A DNA stretch of 64,000 nt, taken from positions 1 to 64,000 of the forward strand of contig NZ_MZGT01000024.1 in NCBI RefSeq assembly GCF_002029255.1, in the 5' to 3' direction. Position 1 is the stretch's first letter; the number at the start of each line of letters is the position of its first letter. Origin of the DNA: Clostridium chromiireducens (GTDB lineage: Bacteria > Bacillota > Clostridia > Clostridiales > Clostridiaceae). This document shows, piece after piece, positions 8,524 through 15,915 of this stretch. Both the position numbers and the translations under genes were made by a program. The notes beneath the pieces were generated by a model. That model saw only the letters and a program-made list of their open reading frames with translations. It was not told where the DNA came from and did no database searches.

Positions 8524-8590
8524 ATAATCAAAAGATAAAACCTGTAGACAATAAATTGTCTACAGGTTTTATCTTTTGATTATTTTTACA
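8524..8590. terminator. Very long perfect hairpin terminator
   Basis: Arms 8524-8552 and 8555-8583 are perfectly complementary over 29 bp with a 2-base loop, and the right arm runs into TTTTT. It should end pit transcription strongly. Confidence 0.85.
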
Positions 8591-8629
8591 CCATGTAATC
8601 AGAGTATAATCAAAAACATATTTATGAGG

Positions 8630-8662
8630 TTGACAATTAGTCATATAAAATAACTAATTGTC
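8630..8662 (+). promoter_or_regulatory. Palindrome at a TTGACA hexamer
   Basis: GACAATTAGT (8632-8641) and ACTAATTGTC (8653-8662) form a 10-bp inverted repeat with an 11-base spacer. It overlaps a perfect TTGACA (8630-8635), suggesting an operator at the promoter of the next gene. No T-run follows, so it is not a terminator. The matching -10 is weak. Confidence 0.35.
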
Positions 8663-8762
8663 TATGTGATTTCCGTATGAAAATTATTTGATTTAGGGAC
8701 TTTTTACAATGTACGTGAATAACTTATAAAATGAGTTACCGCATTAATTTAGTGGAGGAAGC

Positions 8763-9962
8763 ATGTATAATTCATATTTTGAAGAGTTAATACTTCTAGA
8801 TATTTTAATTAACTTAGAATGGAATGCTTATGAGGATGAAAAACTTATTGATATAGTTAAAGATTTAATAAGGAATGGAAATTATAATTATTTGATGGAT
8901 GAAATTGGAGAGTGTACAATTAAAATGCTTAAAAGTGACTGGTTATTTGTACTAGAAAAGATTTTAAGTAATCAAAGGTTAATTGATTTAAGAATAAAAA
9001 ATGTTGATGAATACTATAAAAATGGAATGAAGTATGTTTGTTTAGTGGATCAAGAAAATAATGCCATAGTAGTATTTAGGGGCACAGCTACAACAGAAGA
9101 ATGGGAAGATAATGGTCAAGGTGCTTATGAATATGAGACTAAAGAGCAGATTGATGCCCTTAATTTTATAAATGGTCTTAATTACGAAAAAATTACTGTT
9201 ACAGGTCATTCGAAAGGCGGGAATAAAGCTCAATACACAGCGGTATTATCTCCTAAAGTAACCAAATGTATTTCAATAAATGGACAAGGATTTTCAAATG
9301 AGTTTATAAATAAATATTCGTTTGATATTTCGAGAAATGAAGAGAAAATAATTTCTATAAATGCTAAATATGATTATGTCAGTTGTTTATTTAATAATAT
9401 TTCGAATGAATGTCATTATTTAAAAACACTAATACAAACAAATCCTTTTGATTACCATAAGGCTCATATATTACTTGACCCAACTGGAGGATTAAGACCT
9501 GAAACTGATGAAGCAATAATATCAAATATAATAAATAAATTTTCCACATATATAATTTCAGATTTACCCAAAGATGTAAGCAAACTTGTTGTTGATAGAG
9601 TTATAGATATAGTAGAAATGGTTTTGTGCCGGGATGAGAATGGTGGTAATATATTTCAGGAAATGGGTAAGTATTTGCTGATGGAGTGTTATGAGAGTTC
9701 TGTAGAGTATAAAGAAATATTCAGTATTAGTTTTGTTATAGCTGAAGTACTAATTTTACCATTGCTATTTTGGAGCGATTTAATATTAGCTGAGGAAACT
9801 AAATCAAAAGATGTTATCAAAGATATTATCAATAAAATAATTGCTATTGGAGAAAGTAAAATAATAAAATTAAAATTAATTGATAAGACTCAAATTAATT
9901 TAATTGATAAACTTTCAAAAGCGATTCATGAGTTAACAGAGAGGCTTGAAAAGGAAATATAA
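8763..9962 (+). CDS. Mbeg1-like (DUF2974) alpha/beta-hydrolase
   Basis: A 399-residue protein. An N-terminal helical part is followed by a lipase-type hydrolase core at about 85-245, with 'VVFRGT' near 101 and the nucleophile elbow GHSKGG near 148-153 (Ser150). This 'SKGGN' elbow is typical of the Mbeg1-like/DUF2974 family. His near 'DYHKAHILLDPTGG' could complete the catalytic triad. The C-terminal 140 residues are helical with a hydrophobic stretch near 318-340. No signal peptide is seen, so the substrate is probably internal lipid or ester; it is not known. Start after GGAGG. A terminator follows. Confidence 0.75.
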   Translation: MYNSYFEELILLDILINLEWNAYEDEKLIDIVKDLIRNGNYNYLMDEIGECTIKMLKSDWLFVLEKILSNQRLIDLRIKNVDEYYKNGMKYVCLVDQENNAIVVFRGTATTEEWEDNGQGAYEYETKEQIDALNFINGLNYEKITVTGHSKGGNKAQYTAVLSPKVTKCISINGQGFSNEFINKYSFDISRNEEKIISINAKYDYVSCLFNNISNECHYLKTLIQTNPFDYHKAHILLDPTGGLRPETDEAIISNIINKFSTYIISDLPKDVSKLVVDRVIDIVEMVLCRDENGGNIFQEMGKYLLMECYESSVEYKEIFSISFVIAEVLILPLLFWSDLILAEETKSKDVIKDIINKIIAIGESKIIKLKLIDKTQINLIDKLSKAIHELTERLEKEI

Positions 9963-9973
9963 TAATTTATAAA

Positions 9974-10002
9974 GACCTAACAAAATTGTTAGGTTATTTT
10001 TA
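9974..10002 (+). terminator. Terminator of the Mbeg1-like gene
   Basis: ACCTAACA (9975-9982) and TGTTAGGT (9987-9994) form a perfect stem with loop AAAT, followed by a T-rich tail. Confidence 0.8.
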
Positions 10003-10137
10003 TGTCCGTTTTTGTGAAGAATATTATATATATACTTTTCTATAAAAAGTATGTGTATAATAAAGTAAAGTATAAGATTATAGAATTTTATATCAGATTG
10101 TAATATATAAAATATACATAAATAGTGAGGAAATTTT

Positions 10138-10983
10138 ATGATTAAACATTTATCGATATTGTTGGGTTTTTCTTTATTATCATCGGCAGTATACTTAGAT
10201 AATAAGCTTTTAAAGGTAACAAAATATAATATTAGGAGTGAAAAGATTCCAAAGGAATTCAATGAATTCAAGATAATTCATTTGTCGGATTTTCACAATT
10301 ATGTTTTCAATAAAGAAAATACAATGGTAATTAAAAAAATTAGTATTGAAAATCCAGATATTATTGTGATGACTGGAGATATGGTTAATAAATATGATAC
10401 GAAATTTAACCAATTTTTAGAATTAGTTAGAAAGCTTAGTCAAAGGTATAAAATTTATTATATCATAGGAAATCATGAAAAAAAATTAAAAAAAGATGAT
10501 TTGGATTTAATAATAAATGAATTAAATCTATCTAATGTCAATGTTATCAACAATAATAGTAAAGTAATTATATCAAGAAGGAACAAAGTAATAAATATTT
10601 ATGGATTAGATATACCACTTGAATTTTATAAAGTTAGAAATAGACCTACTAATATAACAACAGTTGTTGATGCAGTACTGAACAGGTGTAATATGGATGA
10701 ATATAACATTTTATTAACACATAATCCATTATTTTTCGAGACATATTCTAAACATAATGTTGATCTAATATTAGCAGGCCACGTTCATGGTGGAATGATA
10801 AGGATACCTTTTATTGGCGGTGTACTTTCGCCGGAAAGGAAGTTTTTCCCGAAATACAGTGGTGGTCTTTATGAAATAAATAAGAAAAAGCTCATTGTAA
10901 GCAAAGGGATTGGACATAGTAAACCTGGAGTAAGAGTGTGCAATATGCCGGAAATAGTAAGCATAACTTTACTGAATTCATAA
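10138..10983 (+). CDS. Membrane-anchored metallophosphoesterase (YkuE-like)
   Basis: A 281-residue calcineurin-like phosphoesterase. An N-terminal hydrophobic helix (about 4-20) should anchor it with the catalytic domain outside. Metal ligands are visible in order: DFH at 51-53, GDMVN near 86, GNHE near 117, THNP near 197 and GHVHGG near 216. B. subtilis YkuE-type relatives hydrolyse phospholipid-like or phosphodiester substrates at the membrane; the substrate here is not known. Start after GAGG with 7-base spacing. It seems monocistronic. Confidence 0.85.
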   Translation: MIKHLSILLGFSLLSSAVYLDNKLLKVTKYNIRSEKIPKEFNEFKIIHLSDFHNYVFNKENTMVIKKISIENPDIIVMTGDMVNKYDTKFNQFLELVRKLSQRYKIYYIIGNHEKKLKKDDLDLIINELNLSNVNVINNNSKVIISRRNKVINIYGLDIPLEFYKVRNRPTNITTVVDAVLNRCNMDEYNILLTHNPLFFETYSKHNVDLILAGHVHGGMIRIPFIGGVLSPERKFFPKYSGGLYEINKKKLIVSKGIGHSKPGVRVCNMPEIVSITLLNS

Positions 10984-11082
10984 TTATTTAACCGTTTCTT
11001 ATAAAAAAGTTATATATTTTTTGAGAATGGGAACAATAACTATACACCCATAAAAAATTGATTTTTAAGGAGGTAGTTATTT

Positions 11083-11460
11083 ATGGCAAATGATAATGAA
11101 CATTCAAAAAGAGAGTCATCTGGAAGTACAAGTATCTTAGGCTGGATAGGAAGATTGGTATTAACAATAGTTATTTTAGGAATAACATCATTCTTTACAC
11201 CAGGTTTTAGTATTAATGGAATATGGTCATATATATTAGCTGCAATCGTAATTAGTGTATTAGATTATATAGTAGAACGATTTATGGGAGCAAGTGCATC
11301 ACCCTTTGGTAGAGGCATAAAGGGATTTTTAATAGCAGCTATAATATTATATTTAACTCAATTTTTCGTTCCAGCTATGAGCGTATCAATATTAGGTGCA
11401 ATATTAGCAGCTTTAGCAATTGGTATATTAGATGCAATATTACCAGGTAAAGTAATGTAA
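11083..11460 (+). CDS. Small four-helix membrane protein (phage holin superfamily IV-like)
   Basis: A 125-residue integral membrane protein with a short charged N terminus (about 1-18) and four hydrophobic helices, arranged as two similar pairs ('SFFTPGF...' and 'QFFVPAM...' both follow a helix). It resembles the 'phage holin family, superfamily IV' (PF04020-like) proteins that are common as chromosomal genes in clostridia. No lysin or phage genes are nearby, so a phage role is unlikely; function is unknown. Strong AAGGAGG ribosome site and its own terminator. Confidence 0.7.
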   Translation: MANDNEHSKRESSGSTSILGWIGRLVLTIVILGITSFFTPGFSINGIWSYILAAIVISVLDYIVERFMGASASPFGRGIKGFLIAAIILYLTQFFVPAMSVSILGAILAALAIGILDAILPGKVM

Positions 11461-11466
11461 TAAATA

Positions 11467-11507
11467 AATTATAGGGATGGCTGAGTAAGCATCCCTATAA
11501 TTTTTTG
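11467..11507. terminator. Strong hairpin terminator
   Basis: A 13-bp perfect stem (11467-11479 with 11490-11502) ends in six Ts. It separates this gene from the convergent VOC gene. Confidence 0.85.
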
Positions 11508-11569
11508 CGTTGAAATAACATTTTAAATTCAATAATACTAGAACTTATAATAATATAGGTATTAATAAA

Positions 11570-11950
11570 TTACTCGTGAAGTTCTAATGGTAAACCATCT
11601 GGATCACTGAAGAAAGTAAATTTTCTGCCAGTGTATTCATCAATTCTAATAGGTTCGGTAGGAATGCCATTAGCATTTAATTCAGCTATAGCATCTTCAA
11701 TATTATCTATGTGAAAAGCCAAATGTCTTAGGCCACAAGCTTCAGGATAAGATGGTCTTTTAGGAGCCTTAGGCATAGAAAAAAGCTCTATTTCACTATG
11801 ACCTAATTTTAAATCTAGTTTATAGGAATCTCTCTCTTCCCTATAATTTTCACGTATAACTTCTAGACCAAGAATGTTTACATAAAAGTTTTTTGAAACT
11901 TCATAATTTGATGCAATAATAGCAATGTGGTGCATGGAATCTAAGTTCAT
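11570..11950 (-). CDS. Glyoxalase/VOC-family metalloenzyme
   Basis: A 126-residue vicinal-oxygen-chelate protein with two beta-alpha-beta-beta-beta modules. Probable metal ligands are His at 'MHHIAI' near 6-7, Glu near 'EIELFSM', His in 'LRHLAFHID' near 76 and the last Glu in 'LPLELHE'. This is the layout of glyoxalase I-like enzymes (SMU1112c/YaeR type), but other VOC reactions such as dioxygenase or epimerase chemistry are possible. The start is set by AAAGGAG 7 bases upstream; a longer in-frame extension to 12010 lacks a ribosome site. It converges with the small membrane protein gene. Confidence 0.8.
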   Translation of the reverse strand: MNLDSMHHIAIIASNYEVSKNFYVNILGLEVIRENYREERDSYKLDLKLGHSEIELFSMPKAPKRPSYPEACGLRHLAFHIDNIEDAIAELNANGIPTEPIRIDEYTGRKFTFFSDPDGLPLELHE

Positions 11951-12116
11951 AATATTTCTCCTTTTTAACATAGTATAAAAGTTCATGATTTCAATTAAAA
12001 AATCTATCATTAGATATTATATATCATTTTAAGAAGATTTTTTATAAAAAACTCAATATGAATTGTTGATAATTATTTATTAAGAAAGTAATATAATATG
12101 CAAGGAGGGAATATTA

Positions 12117-13307
12117 ATGAAATATGATTTTGAAACTTTAGTTTCTAGAAAAAACGTGGGTTCGAGTAAGTGGAACTTGATGGAAAAATATAATGTTGAT
12201 ACTAGTAAGAATATAATACCATTTTCTGTAGCAGATATGGAGTTTAAAAATCCGCCAGAAATAATAGAAGGATTAAAAAGATACATGGATTCTAGTGTTT
12301 TCGGATACACCGAAGCTACGGAAGATTATTACGATGCAGTTTCTAGTTGGATGGAAAGAAGACACCATTGGAAAATTAAAAAGGAATGGATTACTGAATT
12401 TTCAGGAGTAGTTCCTGCCTTATATACAATAGTTAGGGCGCTGACGAAGGAGGAAGATGGTGTACTTGTAATGACCCCGGTGTATTATCCTTTTTATAAA
12501 TCAATTTCAGCTAACAATAGAAGAATAGTAAAAAGCGAATTAATTCTTTGTGAGGATCATTATGAAATTAATTTTAAGGATCTCGAAGAAAAGGCAAAAT
12601 TAGAAAGTACAAAATTGATGATTTTATGTAATCCTCACAATCCTGTTGGTAGAGTTTGGAGAGGAGAAGAACTAATTAAAATAGGAAAAATATGTTTAGA
12701 TAATAATGTGCTTATTGTGTCAGATGAGATTCACTTTGATTTAATAATGCCTGAATATAGACATACAGTTTTTGCCAATATTTCAGAAGAATTTGAACAG
12801 AATTCAGTTATTTGCACTGCACCAAGTAAAACTTTTAATTTAGCAGGCCTTCAAACTTCAAATATAATTATTCCTAACAAGAAAATAAGAGATAGGATCT
12901 TAAGTGAGCGTAGAGCAGTCATTGGAAATTCAGGCTTAAATATTTTTGGATATAAGGCATGTGAAATAGCCTATAACCAATGTGAAGAATGGCTAAATGA
13001 ATTAATACAGGTATTAAATACAAATAAAGCATTAGTGGAAAACTTTATGAAGCTGAATATCCCAGAAGTTAAAGTAATAAATTTAGAGGGAACATATCTT
13101 CAATGGATAGATTTTAGGGTTTTAGAGAAAGACCATAAGGCATTAGAAAAGTTTATGACAGCAGAGGCTATGTTGTTTTTAGATGAAGGTTATATATTTG
13201 GTGATGAAGGAAGAGGTTTTGAGAGAATTAATTTAGCGTGCCCGACCAAAATACTTCAAGGAGCTTTATATAGGTTGCTTGAGGCAGTGAAAAAATGCTA
13301 TAGATAA
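12117..13307 (+). CDS. patB: PatB/MalY-type PLP C-S lyase
   Basis: A 396-residue fold-type I PLP enzyme of the MalY/PatB group. The N-terminal 'DFETLVSRKNVGSSKW' opening is characteristic of the group. The PLP lysine lies in 'APSKTFNLAGLQTS' near 236, preceded by the NPHNPVGR loop near 174 and the Asp of 'VSDEIHFD' near 203. MalY/PatB proteins split cystathionine (and cysteine) to homocysteine, pyruvate and ammonia, and some act as aminotransferases. Start after AAGGAGGG. It is alone in its unit, so its pathway cannot be read from context. Confidence 0.85.
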   Translation: MKYDFETLVSRKNVGSSKWNLMEKYNVDTSKNIIPFSVADMEFKNPPEIIEGLKRYMDSSVFGYTEATEDYYDAVSSWMERRHHWKIKKEWITEFSGVVPALYTIVRALTKEEDGVLVMTPVYYPFYKSISANNRRIVKSELILCEDHYEINFKDLEEKAKLESTKLMILCNPHNPVGRVWRGEELIKIGKICLDNNVLIVSDEIHFDLIMPEYRHTVFANISEEFEQNSVICTAPSKTFNLAGLQTSNIIIPNKKIRDRILSERRAVIGNSGLNIFGYKACEIAYNQCEEWLNELIQVLNTNKALVENFMKLNIPEVKVINLEGTYLQWIDFRVLEKDHKALEKFMTAEAMLFLDEGYIFGDEGRGFERINLACPTKILQGALYRLLEAVKKCYR

Positions 13308-13342
13308 ACTAGGTAGGTTAAAATTAGATAATTCAATCAGTA

Positions 13343-13371
13343 TTGATTTTTTTGATGCCTAGTGATACAAT
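13343..13371 (+). promoter_or_regulatory. Candidate promoter of the ABC-F leader
   Basis: TTGATT (13343-13348), a 17-base spacer and TACAAT (13366-13371) make a good sigma-A promoter. It would start an mRNA near 13378 with a leader of about 400 bases. Confidence 0.55.
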
Positions 13372-13400
13372 ATAATAAATTTGAAATTTGAGGTGAAATG

Positions 13401-13421
13401 ATGATTAGATTTTCTTGCTAG
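13401..13421 (+). CDS. Candidate six-residue leader peptide (MIRFSC)
   Basis: GAGGTG at 13390-13395 is followed by ATGATG and six codons ending TAG 13419-13421. It sits some 20 bases after the predicted transcript start. Its last half (TTTCTTGC, 13411-13418) can pair with GCAAGAAA at 13486-13493, so a stalled ribosome here could change downstream folding. Very short, so confidence is modest. Confidence 0.4.
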   Translation: MIRFSC

Positions 13422-13564
13422 TTTTTAAAGTGCAATATAACAAAAAGATAAATGGATGTGTTCTGTTTATTTTGTGTGTACTTATGCAAGAAAGTTATTA
13501 TTTTTTCTCTTAATGTATATCTTATGTTATACTATGATGATTAGTTTAACTATGTATATTTATG

Positions 13565-13604
13565 AGCTGTAAGAATGATAATATCTTACGGCTTTTATTT
13601 TTTT
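13565..13604 (+). terminator. Leader terminator (attenuator) before the ABC-F gene
   Basis: AGCTGTAAGA (13565-13574) pairs with TCTTACGGCT (13584-13593), with one G.U, followed by a T-rich run. It lies between the predicted promoter and the ABC-F gene, so it must be read through for expression. Confidence 0.7.
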
Positions 13605-13637
13605 ACAAATAAGGGAAATAGGGAGGATTGTTATATA

Positions 13638-13718
13638 ATGGAAAATACAGATACGTCGCTAGCGCATGATAAGCTCCATATAGAGCCGGAAACTTCAGGT
13701 GACCTTTATATGGAGTAA
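13638..13718 (+). CDS. Candidate 26-residue leader peptide
   Basis: GGGAGG at 13621-13626 precedes ATG 13638; the ORF ends TAA 13716-13718. Two mutually exclusive hairpins lie over it: CTCCATATA (13674-13682) with TATATGGAG (13707-13715), or AGGTGAC (13697-13703) with GTCACCT (13724-13730). The arrangement fits translational or transcriptional attenuation of the next gene. Base composition is higher in GC than its surroundings. Confidence 0.45.
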   Translation: MENTDTSLAHDKLHIEPETSGDLYME

Positions 13719-13785
13719 GATAAGTCACCTATTGTTCCGACTTTGTTACCTTAAATATTAATTAATTACAAAGGAGGACAAAAAT

Positions 13786-15264
13786 ATGTCTTTAATAAAT
13801 GTTACAAACCTGACCTTCTCCTATGAAGGCAGTTACGATACTATTTTTGAAAATGTTAGTTTTCAAATCGATACAGATTGGAAATTGGGATTTACCGGAA
13901 GAAATGGACGAGGAAAAACTACATTTCTTAACCTTTTACTTGGAAAGTATGAATATAGGGGAAATATTTCAGCTAATGTAACTTTTGAATATTTTCCTTA
14001 TGAGGTACAGGAACAAGAAAATCTCACTATAGATATAATAAAAGAAATCAGTCCAAATTCAATGGATTGGGAAATAATTAAGGAATTATCCTTATTGGAT
14101 GTAGACGATGATGTTCTATATAGACAATTTTATACACTATCAAAAGGAGAGCAGACTAAAGCTATGCTTGCTGCTATGTTTTTGAAGGAGAATTCATTCC
14201 TACTTATTGATGAACCCACAAATCATTTGGATGCTGATGCTAGAAAAAAACTTAGTAATTATTTGAGAAAAAAGAAAGGTTTTATTCTGATTTCCCATGA
14301 TAGATATTTTTTGGACAATTGCATTGATCATGTTCTTTCTATAAATAAGACAAATATAGAAATACAAAAAGGTAATTTTTCAAGTTGGTGGGAAAATAAA
14401 AAAAGGCAGGATGGATATGAGCTAGCAGAAAATGAAAAACTTAAAAGAGATATTAATCGTTTATCGGAGTCTGCCAAGAGAACAAACAGTTGGTCAAATG
14501 AAGTGGAAAAATCAAAAAAAGGAACAACAAATTCAGGCTCTAAGATTGATAAAGGTTATGTTGGTCACAAGGCTGCTAAAATGATGAAACGTTCCAAGTC
14601 AATCGAAAACAGGCAGCAAGCTTCTATTGAAGAGAAGTCTAAGCTTCTTAAAAATATTGAAAGCTCCGACAGCCTAAAAATTTCCCAACTTGCTTATCAT
14701 AAAAATAAACTTGCGGAACTAGAAAATATTTCAATTTATTATGGTAATATCCTTGTTTGCAAAGATGTTAGTTTTAATATTGAGCAAGGGGATAGGATTT
14801 CAATTAAAGGTAAAAATGGTTCAGGCAAGTCAAGTATTATCAAGCTTATTTGTGGTGAAGATATAAAATATACAGGTACTTTCAGAAAAGGAAGTGAGCT
14901 TAAAATATCGTATGTATCGCAAGATACATCGCATCTTAAAGGCAACTTAACTGATTACGCTTTTGAAAACAATATTGATGAAAGTCTTTTTAAAGCAATT
15001 TTAAGGAAACTTGATTTTACAAGAATTCAATTTGAAAAAGATATGTCATCTTTTAGTGGGGGTCAAAAGAAGAAAGTGTTAATCGCAAAAAGTCTTTGTG
15101 AGAAAGTTCATTTGCATATTTGGGATGAACCGCTTAATTTTATTGATATTATCTCTCGTATGCAGATAGAACAGTTACTGCTTGAATATTCACCGACATT
15201 ATTATTTGTGGAGCATGACAGCGAATTTTGCAAAAATGTTGCAACAAAGTCCTTTGAGTTTTAG
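13786..15264 (+). CDS. Lsa/CplR-like ABC-F ribosome protection protein
   Basis: 492 residues with two ATP-binding cassettes and no membrane domain. Cassette 1 has Walker A 'GRNGRGKTT' near 38 and 'LLIDEPTNHLD' near 138; cassette 2 has 'GKNGSGKSS' near 343 and signature 'FSGGQKKK' near 423. Between them is the long basic linker (about 200-295), including 'KIDKGYVGHKAAKMMKRS', which reaches into the ribosome. Length and linker match the Lsa/CplR branch, whose members give lincosamide, pleuromutilin and streptogramin A resistance by dislodging the drug. The leader upstream suggests induction by such drugs. The second Walker B region reads 'IWDEPLNFID', the usual Lsa-like variant. Confidence 0.88.
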   Translation: MSLINVTNLTFSYEGSYDTIFENVSFQIDTDWKLGFTGRNGRGKTTFLNLLLGKYEYRGNISANVTFEYFPYEVQEQENLTIDIIKEISPNSMDWEIIKELSLLDVDDDVLYRQFYTLSKGEQTKAMLAAMFLKENSFLLIDEPTNHLDADARKKLSNYLRKKKGFILISHDRYFLDNCIDHVLSINKTNIEIQKGNFSSWWENKKRQDGYELAENEKLKRDINRLSESAKRTNSWSNEVEKSKKGTTNSGSKIDKGYVGHKAAKMMKRSKSIENRQQASIEEKSKLLKNIESSDSLKISQLAYHKNKLAELENISIYYGNILVCKDVSFNIEQGDRISIKGKNGSGKSSIIKLICGEDIKYTGTFRKGSELKISYVSQDTSHLKGNLTDYAFENNIDESLFKAILRKLDFTRIQFEKDMSSFSGGQKKKVLIAKSLCEKVHLHIWDEPLNFIDIISRMQIEQLLLEYSPTLLFVEHDSEFCKNVATKSFEF

Positions 15265-15327
15265 CTGGTCTGTTTACGGATAAAATAGTAAATAAATTAT
15301 ATAATAGAATTTATCTAAAAACTATTA

Positions 15328-15356
15328 TTGACAAAATTTATACAATAATATATCAT
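15328..15356 (+). promoter_or_regulatory. Promoter of the valS T-box transcript
   Basis: TTGACA (15328-15333), 17-base spacer, TATCAT (15351-15356). The predicted transcript starts near 15363, just ahead of the T-box stem I. Confidence 0.65.
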
Positions 15357-15362
15357 GATAAG

Positions 15363-15691
15363 TAAATTAATATATAAAAGCATTGAAAAAGAGGAGTAAA
15401 AATTTTAAGGCATTAAAGGAAACTCAGAAAATAAAATTGAGGAGTACAGTTCTTTAGCTAAATCATAGATTTAGAAAAGACTAGCAAGAGAGAGGGAGTA
15501 GCTGAAAACCCTTATGCAAGAAATTTTGAAGGTAGCTTTTGAGCTTCTTTAGTGAAATAGTAGTAGCTAAAGACGGTTTATCTGAATCGTTATTTGAATT
15601 AAGAGTCCATTAAGACATGTTATAATTGTTTTTGTGGAAATAAAGGTGGTACCGCGAGCTTTCGTCCTTTTTTGTGACGAAGGCTTTTTTT
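15363..15691 (+). ncRNA. T-box riboswitch, tRNA-Val responsive
   Basis: The leader contains the T-box core AAGGTGGTACCGCG (15642-15655) followed by a terminator stem (15657-15666 with 15676-15685) and T-run. The bulge UGGU would pair with an ACCA tRNA end. Aligning stem I with the thrS T-box in this window by the shared AGCT ten bases downstream places the specifier at GTA 15532-15534, a valine codon. Uncharged tRNA-Val would stabilise the antiterminator and let transcription reach valS. Confidence 0.93.
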
Positions 15692-15903
15692 GCATTGAGA
15701 ATTCGAAAGTGAGAATCAAAATTTTGTATTTTATTCTTCGAACTTTCCTTATGGGCAGCTTTGATTTGGTTATTCGAAAGCCCCCAGCGAATGAATGTGA
15801 GTCGGGTTTCCATATTTCAAAAGTAAAATTAATAAACCTAAAAAGGAAAGTTTAATTTAAACTCCTTGGAGATATTTTTACAAATGTTAACTGAACTAAG
15901 TTT
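15692..15903 (+). other. Unexplained structured insert between T-box and valS
   Basis: About 210 bases separate the T-box terminator from valS, much more than usual. It is locally GC-richer, contains repeated TTCGAA-type arms (for example near 15704 and 15737), a GAAAGCCC/GGGTTTC pair (15776-15783, 15804-15810), and a 34-codon frame from 15751 to 15855 without a clear ribosome site. It may be a small repeat element. Confidence 0.4.
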
Positions 15904-15915
15904 GGAGGAATGAAA

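Noticed and set aside
13452-13544. 30-codon frame in the ABC-F leader
   Set aside because: No ribosome site; it overlaps the better-placed short leader elements.
15610-15813. Minus-strand open frame over the valS T-box
   Set aside because: Lies on a structured leader RNA and has no ribosome site.
15634-15855. Plus-strand 73-codon frame through the T-box terminator
   Set aside because: Its first half is T-box and terminator sequence; only the 34-codon tail at 15751-15855 is worth noting as an oddity.
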